This document shows, piece by piece, positions 20,085 through 28,926 of a DNA stretch of 64,000 nt. The DNA lies in the NCBI GenBank assembly GCA_948465565.1, contig CAOJXR010000001.1, forward strand, positions 310,001 through 374,000. Reading direction: 5' to 3'. The DNA is from an uncultured Clostridium sp. (GTDB taxonomy: Bacteria; Bacillota; Clostridia; TANB77; CAG-508). The notes beneath the pieces are model-generated. The model was not told where the DNA came from. It searched no databases and saw only the letters and a program-made list of their open reading frames with translations. Position numbers and translations under genes: made by a program. The stretch's first letter is position 1; each line of letters starts with the position of its first letter.

Positions 20085-20690
20085 TAATCTAAAATAAATT
20101 CCATTATAAACGTTTTAAAGATGGTAGAAATTTAAGTAAATTTTACGGTATAAGGTCTAGCAGAATTTCTCTATTTCCTACTAAGCATTACTACTTAGCC
20201 GTTTCCGTTTAAAAGAAATATTCTTGACAGTACAAGAAAGCTAGATCGCCACTAAAATCCGTACCTTAATCCTTAAATTTCCAAGCTTCTTAAGTTAAAG
20301 CAAACATTCTAGAAGTTTTCCTTAATACATTGTTCCCTATTATTAGTCTTTTTTGCAACAATGATTTCATAATCTCCAAAACACAAAATGTGGCCACATT
20401 TCATATTTTTTTATAGCGATTAATCCCAAGATTATCACTCAAGACAGATTTACTATGCACCTATATGTACACAAAAACTAGATATTATCCTTCAAAAGGT
20501 TACAGTGAAGAATAGCGAAAAACGGAAAACAAATATATGCCATTATATTCTATCCGAATTTCTTTCTTCCCAGAAGCACGCCAAACTGGCATTTAGCGCA
20601 ACAACCAGGAAAAGTCATCTAATAAATCATGTGTGGATTTTTAGCCCCACCCTCATAATAGGCAATGCAACTAGAATAATGCACCACCAT
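20060..20690 (-). ncRNA. Candidate large structured noncoding RNA (~630 nt)
   Basis: No credible ORF covers this stretch. On the minus strand it starts just after a very good promoter (TTGATA, 17 bases, TATAAT) and ends at an ATTAGT/ACTAAT hairpin plus T-run. Local helices are plentiful: a 9-pair stem GGUGGUGCA/UGCAUUGCC right at the 5' end, CGCUAAA/UUUGGCG, a CUAAG/CUUAG hairpin, a GUAC/GUAC stem near the 3' end and ACGG/CCGU closing a 3' domain. It is too long for 6S or tmRNA and lacks their ends. Size and habitat recall the ROOL/OLE/GOLLD class of ornate large RNAs, but I cannot verify any family. Confidence 0.6.
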
Positions 20691-20695
20691 TCAAG

Positions 20696-20724
20696 ATTAT
20701 AGCAAAAAAGGAAAATTATATCAA
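20696..20724 (-). promoter_or_regulatory. Promoter of candidate large RNA
   Basis: Minus-strand -35 TTGATA (20719-20724) and -10 TATAAT (20696-20701) with exactly 17 bases between. It overlaps the terminator hairpin of the upstream gene. Confidence 0.7.
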
Positions 20725-20744
20725 ATACAATTTTCCTTTTTTAA
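20704..20744 (-). terminator. Terminator of the 771-aa gene
   Basis: AAAAAAGGAAAATT and its inverse with an 11-base loop, followed on the minus strand by a T-run. It could also act on the + strand. Confidence 0.65.
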
Positions 20745-20796
20745 AACTAATTTCATTTAATTTAAAATCAATTAAAAAACTTTTCCAATTTTTCAC

Positions 20797-23112
20797 CTAT
20801 TTATCTAAATTTTCCTCACTATCTTGCGTTTTATCTTTAATTTTCAAATTATACTCTTCAATATAAATAGTTATCATTCTAGGGTACAAACCATCAGGCA
20901 TATTAAAATATCTATTAGTATTAACTTTATTTTTCTGAACTAACTCATATTCAAACTTATCAGCATCAATCAATACCTTTGAAGAAACATCCATACCTTC
21001 TGGCAATGTACCATTTATATTATCGTAATAAATTGAATTTGTAAAATACACTAATGGAAACTCTTCCTTAAAATTCAACTTAATCAACTTCACAGCAGAC
21101 TCAAATTTATTATCATATCCCCTAAGTTCTCTTTCAGGATTAATATCCCAAACACTATAATCTGTTTTATGCAACTTCTCATTAATAGGAACAATCTTAT
21201 AAATCGGCATATCATAACTTGAAGTAACTTTACACATAGCCTCTTTAACAGAACCCAATATAGATTGCAATTGCTCAGTAAAATCAAAAATATCAATCTT
21301 TTTATTAATATTTAATATATTAAATTTATCCCTTTCACACTCTCTATGAGACTTATTATTTAAATATCTAACTTGCGTTGAATCTGCTTTCATTGAACCA
21401 AAAATATCAAAATCAGTTTTAGCTGTGCTATTGTTAGTAAAATACTCACTCTTTAATGAACGAAGCGATTCCTCAATAACATCCTTATCCATATCACCAG
21501 CTTTAAACATATTTATAATTGGCAACACATTTGTACTAGCAACAAAAACATTATCCATTTCCTGTCTTGAAAATTTAGTTCTTTGCAACTTATCAGCATC
21601 TATCCCCAAGTTTTCAAAATCATAGTCATAATCAAACTTCTTCTTAATTTTAACAACATCATCTTGAACACTCTCATCGCCATTCTCAAGTTGCAATATT
21701 TCATCTTTATTAGCGAACTTCCAGAAATCAAACAAGCTCTTTTTATGTTCATCAATCTCTTTTATATAAATAGTCGCATTTTCAATCTTTTTCTTAAGAT
21801 TTACAAGCTTTAAAGTAAGAGCCTTAATATCCTGTATCAAGTCCTTTACATATCTTTCGCTCTTCTCATACAAAGCTTGCATAGTAACCAAATCATCAAT
21901 TGTATGGAATTTCTTATCATCAGAATATCCTTGAATTGGTTTAGGTTCCTTCTTCTCTTTCTCTTTTGGAACCTCTTCTTCAGAATTTGCCTCATTTTTA
22001 TTCTTTTTCTTAGAAAAGAAATATTTAACCTTCCCAAAAAAAGTCTTTTTACACTCCAAATATGTAGAAATTTCTTTTTGTTTTAAGAAATATTCCGCCT
22101 CATTCTTCTTAACATCAAGTTTCAACAATTTAAGTTCATCTTCAAGAGCAAAAGCCTCTTGATTAAACTGTTTAATATCAGCTTCTGTAGCCATATACTT
22201 ATCTTTTATAAACTCAGGCAAATCAGAATAAACTATTCTTTTACCCTCATAATAAAAATCAAGTCCATCATCGCTATTTACCTGCACTGTAAAATTATAT
22301 CTATTATTTAACTCTGTTTGAAGAATAAAAAGCGCCTTCAATAATTTATAAAACTCATCAGCCTGTTCCTCAGATTTAAGAACAATCTTATACATACTCT
22401 TAAGTTTATCATATACAGGAGTCTCTCCAACTATTTGAATAGACATCCTATTTTGCTCATCATAAACCTCATAGGTAATAGCCCAATTCTTAGTAAATAC
22501 CCACAAATAATTTTCAATATCATTTATCTGCTTACCAGTCAAAAATTCTTCACTATAATTAATATATGAAATTGGAACATAAATCTGCTCATCTTTATTT
22601 AAAGCCTCAAGCTCAATTCTCTTTTTAATCAAATAAAATAACTCATCAAAAGTATCCTCTTTCAAAGAAACAAGCATAAAATATCTGTCAGTATCTTGAG
22701 AATAATACACTTGCCACAATTGACACTTATTATATTTAACCAAAAATGGAGATTTAACACTCATTTTTCTTTGTTCATTTTCTAATCTCTTCAAATTAAG
22801 TTCAGAAACCCTTGAAAACATTCTAATAAGCTCAGCCGATTTCTCTGAATCATCCTCACTTTGTCTAATAAAATCTCCCAAAGAAATTGCATTATTATAC
22901 TTATCTTTTATTGGATCATCTCTATGAGTAGGTGTAACATAAATTTCAATTTCTCTTATTTGAACAAACTTGTAGACTTTTAATTCCTTATCACTATTTA
23001 ATCTTGACGAATTAAAATTAACAGCCTTAGGATTTTCCAAAAAGTCTGGTAAATTATCTAAATCAAGTCCAATAACATTCAATTTTTCTTTTATATCTTC
23101 TTTTGTAGCCAA
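20797..23112 (-). CDS. Large hypothetical protein with coiled-coil centre
   Basis: 771 residues, not recognised. No signal peptide or membrane segment. The N-terminal ~320 residues look globular (mixed alpha/beta, FVQIREIEIYVTPTHRDD). Residues about 320-370 and 410-470 are charged helices with coiled-coil character, flanking a very basic and acidic linker (KKKNKNEANSEEEVPKEKEKK). The C-terminal third is again globular. The start ATG at 23112 has GGAGGA upstream. It stands alone with its own terminator. The length and central hinge suggest a structural or scaffold role, which is only a guess. Confidence 0.65.
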   Translation of the reverse strand: MATKEDIKEKLNVIGLDLDNLPDFLENPKAVNFNSSRLNSDKELKVYKFVQIREIEIYVTPTHRDDPIKDKYNNAISLGDFIRQSEDDSEKSAELIRMFSRVSELNLKRLENEQRKMSVKSPFLVKYNKCQLWQVYYSQDTDRYFMLVSLKEDTFDELFYLIKKRIELEALNKDEQIYVPISYINYSEEFLTGKQINDIENYLWVFTKNWAITYEVYDEQNRMSIQIVGETPVYDKLKSMYKIVLKSEEQADEFYKLLKALFILQTELNNRYNFTVQVNSDDGLDFYYEGKRIVYSDLPEFIKDKYMATEADIKQFNQEAFALEDELKLLKLDVKKNEAEYFLKQKEISTYLECKKTFFGKVKYFFSKKKNKNEANSEEEVPKEKEKKEPKPIQGYSDDKKFHTIDDLVTMQALYEKSERYVKDLIQDIKALTLKLVNLKKKIENATIYIKEIDEHKKSLFDFWKFANKDEILQLENGDESVQDDVVKIKKKFDYDYDFENLGIDADKLQRTKFSRQEMDNVFVASTNVLPIINMFKAGDMDKDVIEESLRSLKSEYFTNNSTAKTDFDIFGSMKADSTQVRYLNNKSHRECERDKFNILNINKKIDIFDFTEQLQSILGSVKEAMCKVTSSYDMPIYKIVPINEKLHKTDYSVWDINPERELRGYDNKFESAVKLIKLNFKEEFPLVYFTNSIYYDNINGTLPEGMDVSSKVLIDADKFEYELVQKNKVNTNRYFNMPDGLYPRMITIYIEEYNLKIKDKTQDSEENLDK

Positions 23113-23197
23113 TCTACAATTTCCTCCTCATCATATTTGTAAGTACTATATCACAAAATTTATTCTATCTCAATAGTCTAATTACCACAAAATCCTT

Positions 23198-24958
23198 CTA
23201 GATTACTTTATTATCATTCTCACTCTTAATTTTAGCAATAAAATCATCCAAAGGCATTTGTCCAATATCGCCTTCTTTTCTCTTTCTAACACCAACAGCA
23301 TTTGCCTCAACTTCTTTTTCTCCTAAAATAAGCATATAAGGAACTTTTTGAAGTTGAGCCTCTCTAATCTTATAGCCAATTTTCTCTTGTCTATCGTCTA
23401 GTTCTACTCTAATTCCAACATTCTCAAGTTCTTCTTTAACTTTCAAAGCATATTCTTTTTGGCTATCAGAAATAGGCAAAATTGCAACTTGAACAGGAGA
23501 AAGCCATACAGGAAAAGCACCAGCAAAATGTTCAGTAATAATACCAATGAATCTTTCAAAAGAACCAAATAAAGCTCTATGAATAAGTATAGGTGTTTTT
23601 TTATCACCATTTGAATCAATATAAAACAAATTAAATCTTAAAGGTAATTGGAAATCAACTTGAACAGTTCCCATCTGCCACTCTCTGCCTAAACAGTCCT
23701 TCATCTTAATATCAATCTTAGGACCATAGAAAGCTCCATCTCCTTCATTAATTCTATAATTATCTTTTCCACATAATTCATCCAAAACATCCTTCAAATT
23801 AGCTTCTGCCCTATTCCAAAGCTCAATATCACCCATAAAATCATCTGGTCTTGTAGACAAAGTTAATTCAAAATCTAATCCAAATATTCCATATAAATAT
23901 TTAGCAATTTCAATAATATCTTTAATCTCAGAACCAATTTGATCCTCAGTAATAAAGTTATGAGCATCATCTTGTCTAAACATTCTAACTCTAAACAATC
24001 CATTCAACTGACCAGACTTTTCATTTCTATGAATAACATCTATATCATTAAAACGCATAGGTAAATCTTTATAACTACGTAATTTTGAAGCAAAAATCTT
24101 TATAGCATTAGGACAATTCATTGGTTTCAAAGCTTGTTCTTTACCATCAGAATCAGTCAAAACAAACATATCTTCTTTATAATGATCCCAGTGCCCTGAA
24201 ATCTTCCATAATTCGCTACTATTTAATTGTGGTCCGGAAAACTCCATGTAATTTCTCTTCTCGTGCTCTTTTCTCCAAAAATCAATTAAAATATTCATCA
24301 TTTTAAATCCTTTTGGCATCCAATAAGCCATACCAGGAGCAGTTTCATCAAAGAAAAATAATTCTAATTCTTTTCCAAGTTTTCTATGGTCTCTCTTTTT
24401 AGCTTCTTCAATCATATTTAAATATTCTTCAAGTTCACTAGCCTTAGGAAATGAAATACCGTAAATTCTTTGAAGCATTTTATTATGTTCATCACCTCTC
24501 CAGTATGCACCAGAAGATGACAATAATTTTACAGCTTTAACACAACCAGTAGTTGGTAAATGCGGACCTCTACAAAGGTCTGTAAAATCACCTTGTTTAT
24601 AGAAAGAAATAACTTCACCATCTGGTAAATCTTTAATTAGTTCTACCTTATATGGTTCTTCTTTCTCCTCCATAAACTTAATTGCTTCTTCTCTTGGAAG
24701 CTCAAACCTTTCAATTGACAACTCTTCTTTAATAATTTTCTTCATTTCCTCTTCAATTCTAGCCAAATCATCTTCTGTAAAAGGTCTCTCTACATCAAAA
24801 TCATAGTAAAATCCTTTTTCAATAGAAGGTCCAATTGCCACCTTAGCCTCTGGAAACAATCTCTTAACAGCCTGTGCCATAATATGAGAAGTCGTATGCC
24901 AATACATAGATTCTTCTACTTCTTGCGTTTTTCCTCCGCCGAGTTTAATTTTAAACAT
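23198..24958 (-). CDS. thrS: Threonyl-tRNA synthetase lacking TGS domain
   Basis: Charges tRNA-Thr. The editing domain motif HTTSHIMAQAV begins at about residue 20, and the class II core has YKEDMF, LKPMNCPNAIKIF (zinc Cys), the RFNDIDVIHRNEKSGQLNGLFRVR motif 2 and HRALFGSFERFIGI motif 3, followed by the anticodon-binding domain. At 586 aa it starts almost directly at the editing domain, so the usual N-terminal TGS domain is missing or reduced to a stub. The ATG at 24958 has GGAGG upstream, better than 24994. A T-box leader precedes it. Confidence 0.96.
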   Translation of the reverse strand: MFKIKLGGGKTQEVEESMYWHTTSHIMAQAVKRLFPEAKVAIGPSIEKGFYYDFDVERPFTEDDLARIEEEMKKIIKEELSIERFELPREEAIKFMEEKEEPYKVELIKDLPDGEVISFYKQGDFTDLCRGPHLPTTGCVKAVKLLSSSGAYWRGDEHNKMLQRIYGISFPKASELEEYLNMIEEAKKRDHRKLGKELELFFFDETAPGMAYWMPKGFKMMNILIDFWRKEHEKRNYMEFSGPQLNSSELWKISGHWDHYKEDMFVLTDSDGKEQALKPMNCPNAIKIFASKLRSYKDLPMRFNDIDVIHRNEKSGQLNGLFRVRMFRQDDAHNFITEDQIGSEIKDIIEIAKYLYGIFGLDFELTLSTRPDDFMGDIELWNRAEANLKDVLDELCGKDNYRINEGDGAFYGPKIDIKMKDCLGREWQMGTVQVDFQLPLRFNLFYIDSNGDKKTPILIHRALFGSFERFIGIITEHFAGAFPVWLSPVQVAILPISDSQKEYALKVKEELENVGIRVELDDRQEKIGYKIREAQLQKVPYMLILGEKEVEANAVGVRKRKEGDIGQMPLDDFIAKIKSENDNKVI

Positions 24959-25039
24959 ATAAATCCTCCTTCGCCTGTAGTACAAGCTAAACAAAATTTA
25001 TTTAAGGCCTTTTGCTTTCTATAAGGACTTTTCATACAT

Positions 25040-25290
25040 ATAAATACAAAAAATCCCTATAGATCATTCTCTATGACCTATAGGGGTAAGTTTATTTCTT
25101 ACGGTTCCACCCTAATGTTTATCTCTTAACCGTTTTAACGCAACATCCACGCTTCTCTTTCAAGAAGAAACTCCGGGGTAGTTTTTCAAAAATGTTTATT
25201 AAGATTAGCTCTCAGCCTCTGGCTAATCCTCTCTTATAATAACCTCTCTTTTACTTTGTCCCATCACAGTTTACCTAATTATTCTACACT
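25040..25290 (-). promoter_or_regulatory. T-box leader of thrS
   Basis: The minus strand carries the hallmark T-box sequence AGGGTGGAACCGT (25100-25113), the antiterminator side that pairs with the uncharged tRNA CCA end. Upstream is a Stem I-like AGATTAGCCAGAGGCTGAG region (GATTAGC/GCTAATC arms). A strong terminator hairpin (25048-25088) follows before thrS. Uncharged tRNA-Thr would switch on thrS. Confidence 0.88.
25046..25089 (-). terminator. T-box-controlled terminator of thrS
   Basis: CCCCTATAGGTCAT and its partner ATGATCTATAGGG form a long stem followed by six Ts on the minus strand; its 5' arm is next to the T-box sequence. Confidence 0.8.
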
Positions 25291-25312
25291 TTAATTTCAC
25301 AAAAGTCAAGAA

Positions 25313-25343
25313 AATAAGCAAGAACTTCATAGTTCTTGCTTTT
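25313..25343 (-). terminator. Terminator of zinc ribbon gene
   Basis: AAGCAAGAAC / GTTCTTGCTT stem then TATTTT on the minus strand. Confidence 0.65.
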
Positions 25344-25348
25344 ACATT

Positions 25349-25507
25349 TTAATAATTTCCATTATTTCTTTGTTTTCTAGCTTTTCTACAAGCTGGACAT
25401 CTAACTGGTTGGTTTGTAAAACCTTTTTCAGCATAAAATTGTTGTTCACCAGCAGTGAAAACAAATTCAGCACCACAGTCTTTACATGTAAGTGTAATAT
25501 CTTCCAT
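25349..25507 (-). CDS. Small zinc ribbon protein
   Basis: 52 residues: MEDITLTCKDCGAEF, then CPAC near the end, so two CxxC pairs spaced as in the zf-trcl zinc ribbon family common in clostridia. The start at 25507 has AAGGAGG seven bases before ATG; a longer open frame upstream lacks any signal and has an unlikely hydrophobic lead. Role unknown; such proteins may bind nucleic acid or act in redox/zinc handling. It has its own terminator. Confidence 0.82.
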   Translation of the reverse strand: MEDITLTCKDCGAEFVFTAGEQQFYAEKGFTNQPVRCPACRKARKQRNNGNY

Positions 25508-25671
25508 TATGTGTTCCTCCTTATAAAATTGATTCGAATTACTTTTCGTACTTAACCAATCTAAAAAGAAGGTAAATATCAACAAAATAAATTCTACAGT
25601 TTCCTTTGAAACTTTTGTAACTATATCACATGAGAATAAAAAACACAAGTAAAAAAGAAAATAAATTCAAT

Positions 25672-26139
25672 CTATTTTTCTTCCAATTTCTCAATTATTT
25701 TAAAAATATTCGGTTGAGTTGGAAATAGCTTAATCCCATTTCTTAGCAATTTAATTACTCGTCTCGCCTTTTTCTCAATCTCCTTAGCAACTCTATCACT
25801 TGTTAAAATTAAGTGATTTCCATTTAACGTATATTCTCTTTCTATATATTCTTCTTTTATTGGAAACATATCTTGTAACAAAAAAACACTTTCTTTGCTA
25901 TCATCCAGTTTTGCTATATAAATCCCATCACAACGCTTTCCGTTTTTTAGCTTATTTGCAATTATTTCTCTATATTTTTTTACTTTGCTACTTAATGGAA
26001 TCATCCAAAAATAATTAAGTTTCTCATCTTTAAAGCAATAATAATGTGGTCTATTCTCTTCCTTATTTCCTTTTAAATATGGATCATTTGCCTCTTCGAA
26101 AAAAACATCCTTAATGATATAAAAACCTCTTGATATCAA
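25672..26139 (-). CDS. Type III toxin, CptN/ToxN-AbiQ-like endoribonuclease (locus 1)
   Basis: 155 residues starting at TTG (26139) with AGAAGGAAG upstream. Features of the CptN/ToxN-like family: an N-terminal GFYIIKDVFFEEANDPYLKGNK, an HYYCF strand, the YFWMIPLSSKVKKY motif (conserved Pro-Leu-Ser before the active-site Lys) and a VFLLQDMFPI segment followed by a C-terminal helix. These toxins are RNA-cutting enzymes inhibited by short pseudoknot RNAs encoded upstream. Here two 45-nt repeats and a hairpin terminator lie directly upstream, as expected. The paralogue at 40.7 kb supports the assignment. Confidence 0.82.
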   Translation of the reverse strand: MISRGFYIIKDVFFEEANDPYLKGNKEENRPHYYCFKDEKLNYFWMIPLSSKVKKYREIIANKLKNGKRCDGIYIAKLDDSKESVFLLQDMFPIKEEYIEREYTLNGNHLILTSDRVAKEIEKKARRVIKLLRNGIKLFPTQPNIFKIIEKLEEK

Positions 26140-26168
26140 TATATTAAACTTCCTTCTGAAATAAAATC

Positions 26169-26192
26169 ATCCTCATCCGATATGGATGAGGA
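26169..26192 (-). terminator. Attenuator hairpin between toxI-like RNA and toxin 1
   Basis: TCCTCATCC / GGATGAGGA, nine perfect pairs with a 5-base loop, followed by a T-rich stretch. Type III loci use such a leaky terminator to make more antitoxin RNA than toxin. Confidence 0.7.
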
Positions 26193-26196
26193 CCAT

Positions 26197-26286
26197 ACTT
26201 TCGACCCAACCACTTATATACCGCATATTGGTCAGCGGTAAACTTTCGACCCAACCACTTATATACCGCATATTGGTCAGCGGTAA
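26197..26286 (-). ncRNA. Type III antitoxin RNA repeats (2 x 45 nt), locus 1
   Basis: Two identical 45-base direct repeats, with the first bases of a third unit at 26287. As minus-strand RNA each unit folds ACCGC/GCGGU around a loop containing CCAA, which can pair with UUGG further downstream in the same unit: an H-type pseudoknot, as in known type III antitoxins. The toxin gene is 58 bases beyond. Confidence 0.82.
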
Positions 26287-26299
26287 ACTTTCTAAACTT

Positions 26300-26328
26300 A
26301 TTCTAACACACATTTAAATAAACTTCAA
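26300..26328 (-). promoter_or_regulatory. Promoter of type III locus 1
   Basis: TTGAAG (26323-26328), 17 bases, TAGAAT (26300-26305) on the minus strand, directly before the repeats. Confidence 0.65.
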
Positions 26329-26375
26329 GAAAATTCGCTCCCTATTTTCTGACAAAATTCGTCATTTAAACTTTT

Positions 26376-27689
26376 TTATTTCTTATCCCCATATCCTGGT
26401 TTCTCAAGTAATCTAAACATATTCTTCTTATATTCCTCAACACCAGGTTGATTAAATGGATTAACCCCAAGCATAAGTCCAGACATAGCGCAAGCTTTCT
26501 CAAAGAAATAAATCAAATGACCCAAATTTTCTTCATCAAGCTTATCAATAGTAATTCTCAAATTAGGAACATTTCCACTAACATGAGCCTCAGCAGTTCC
26601 CTCCATAGCCTTTTTATTTATATAATCTAATCCTTTTCCAGCCAAATAATTCAAACCATCTAAGTTCTCATCATCCTCTTTAACAACAATATCACTCTTT
26701 GGAGTATTAACACTCAAAACTGTCTCAAATAAATGTCTCTCACCATCTTGAATATACTGCCCCATAGAATGTAAATCCGTTGTCAAATCAACACCAGCTG
26801 GGAAAATTCCCTTACCATCTTTTCCTTCACTCTCGCCATATAACTGTTTCCACCATTCTGTAAAATAATGCAATTGTGGTTCATAATTTGCCAAAACCTC
26901 AATTTTCTTACCAGAATTGTAAAGTAAATTTCTAACAACAGCATATTTATAACAGTCATTAAACTTAACACTAGAATCCATATATTTTTCTCTAGCATAT
27001 CTAGCACCTTCCATAAGCTTATCTATATCAACACCAGCTGTAGCAATAGGAAGCAACCCAACAGCTGTTAATACTGAAAATCTACCACCAACATTATCTG
27101 GAATAACAAATGTCTCATAATTTTCTTTTGTAGCCAATGTTTTCAACGCTCCACGAGCTTTATCAGTTGTAACATAAATTCTTTTCTTAGCCTCTTCAAT
27201 TCCGTATTTACTCTCAATAGCCTCTCTCAAAACTCTAAAAGCAATCGCCGGCTCTGTTGTAGTACCAGATTTTGAAATAACATTTATAGAAATATCTTTC
27301 TCTCCAATCAACTCCAATAAATCATTCATATAATTTGGACTCAAATTGTTACCAGCATATATAATCAAAGGCAATTTTCTCTTTTTAGCAGGAAGTGTAT
27401 TATAAAAACAATTTGTTATAGCCTCAATAACGGCTCTTGCACCCAAATAAGAACCACCAATTCCAATAACAATCAAAACATCTGAATCAGATTGAATCTT
27501 AGCAGCCGCCTTTTTAATTCTCTCAAATTCTTTTTTATCATAATTCTCAGGCAAATTAATCCAACCCAAAAACTCTTTTTCATCATCTGGATTTTCATGA
27601 AGTATTTGATGATTATTCAAAACTTCCTTTTGATATTGATAAATCATCCTATCATTTATACTTGAATTCTTATAATCAAATTTAACCAT
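26376..27689 (-). CDS. pgi: Glucose-6-phosphate isomerase
   Basis: Interconverts glucose-6-phosphate and fructose-6-phosphate. 437 aa from ATG 27689 (AGAGGAGG upstream; the longer frame to 27743 adds only a basic lead). Motifs: [15 protein letters not shown], the phosphate-binding [23 protein letters not shown], and the [14 protein letters not shown] active-site segment. It is the short bacterial type of about 440-450 aa, usual in Firmicutes. Confidence 0.96.
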   Translation of the reverse strand: MVKFDYKNSSINDRMIYQYQKEVLNNHQILHENPDDEKEFLGWINLPENYDKKEFERIKKAAAKIQSDSDVLIVIGIGGSYLGARAVIEAITNCFYNTLPAKKRKLPLIIYAGNNLSPNYMNDLLELIGEKDISINVISKSGTTTEPAIAFRVLREAIESKYGIEEAKKRIYVTTDKARGALKTLATKENYETFVIPDNVGGRFSVLTAVGLLPIATAGVDIDKLMEGARYAREKYMDSSVKFNDCYKYAVVRNLLYNSGKKIEVLANYEPQLHYFTEWWKQLYGESEGKDGKGIFPAGVDLTTDLHSMGQYIQDGERHLFETVLSVNTPKSDIVVKEDDENLDGLNYLAGKGLDYINKKAMEGTAEAHVSGNVPNLRITIDKLDEENLGHLIYFFEKACAMSGLMLGVNPFNQPGVEEYKKNMFRLLEKPGYGDKK

Positions 27690-27763
27690 ATAGCTCCTCC
27701 TCTGTTTTTTCTTTATTATATTTATAATAATTTTTTTCTTCAACCCTTTTTATAAAATTAGTT

Positions 27764-28874
27764 TTATTCCAATACCCTATCCAATACCTCAGCCAAATAC
27801 TTCATGCTCACCAAACATTCCTCCATAGTATTTCCAGTAGCACCAACCTCAATAATACAAGATCCCTTTGCCAAATGTTGATTATATCTATACTTACTAA
27901 TCATAAGTGGCTTAAAAAGTCCGGGATACATCTCATTAGCCTTCTCCTGAATTTTTATAGCTATTTTCAAATTTGTAAGCCAATTAGGATGTTCCAAACC
28001 ACCCTCATTACTTCCCATAACAAACATCAATTGAGCAGCCTTCTCATCCCCAATCATAACGCTTGGCCCATATGAGCTATCAGCCAATGCATCTCTATGC
28101 AAATCAATAACAAGATCAGCAGGATTACTAGCCAAAACATTTTGAACAGTCTGCATAGACCTTGTATACGAATTATTATATACAGGATGATCATGTACAG
28201 TAGTCTCATGAATAACACCAATATTCTTGTTCAAGAGTCTGTTAGTAAGCTCATCCCCAACCCCGGGCAACACTACATCTCATATCCTGTGTTCTAAAAT
28301 TACCACTTGGCACATACGAATATTGCTCTGTAGGAGTATAACTCTCACTTGTATGAGTATGAAAAATAATAACATTCTCTCTACTAATCGTAATCCCCTC
28401 TGGAGAAAGCATCTCAGGTGTCAAGCTAACCGACGTCTCATTTTTAATTTGCACATTCGAATATGTAGAATTGAAAACATCCTTTTTATTATGCTCCTGT
28501 ATAACTTCAGTATACGGTGCCTCCTGCACATCATCTAAAACTACTCTATCCTCACCACTTGAAACGCCATTATCAACATTATTAGCAACTGTCGTAACAC
28601 TCGTTCCAATGGCAGCCTTAATAAAACTTAATTCCTTTGAAATTAAATTCTGCTGCTCATCCCTTTTATATGGTTTATCCAAATTATCTTGTAAACATTC
28701 TATCAAAGTCTTTCCCTTTAATTCCTGTTTTCTATTCTCAATAAAAACCTGAAAATTAATCTTTTTAATTCCACTAAAAAATCTAGCAAAAAGAATAATA
28801 CTAATAATAAGTATCACAATTTTTACTAGATTTTTTACTACATCACCTAATCTAAAAACTCTAAAATTTATCAT
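27764..28874 (-). CDS. spoIIP: Stage II sporulation protein P, +1 shift at CGG
   Basis: SpoIIP is a membrane-anchored peptidoglycan amidase/endopeptidase of the engulfment complex with SpoIID and SpoIIM. The N-terminal membrane helix (about residues 14-35) and the HTHTSESYTP motif are in one frame; VGDELTNRLL, VIDLHRDAL and the C-terminal EVGATGNTMEE are in the +1 frame. Skipping C at in-frame CGG 28263-28265 joins SVA-G-VGDEL and yields 369 aa of normal layout. The start has GAGGT upstream. Without the shift the protein stops four codons later. spoIIM in the same window is split the same way. Confidence 0.88.
28263..28265 (-). other. CGG skip-C site (spoIIP)
   Basis: GTT GCC CGG in frame 0; resumes GGG GTT GGG GAT (G-V-G-D). 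The unshifted frame meets TGA four codons later. Confidence 0.85.
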
Positions 28875-28926
28875 TACAACCTCATATACTCTATATTAGT
28901 ATATGAAACATATTCGTAAATATAAC

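Noticed and set aside
20060-20690. tmRNA, RNase P or 6S RNA
   Set aside because: No tRNA-like ends or ANYA-like tag frame, no recognisable RNase P core, and it is too long for 6S.
20505-20702. Small + strand ORF of 65 codons
   Set aside because: No ribosome binding site, no family resemblance, and it lies inside the structured RNA.
26197-26286. CRISPR array (two repeats)
   Set aside because: Units are contiguous with no spacers and precede a ToxN-like toxin; they are antitoxin RNA repeats.
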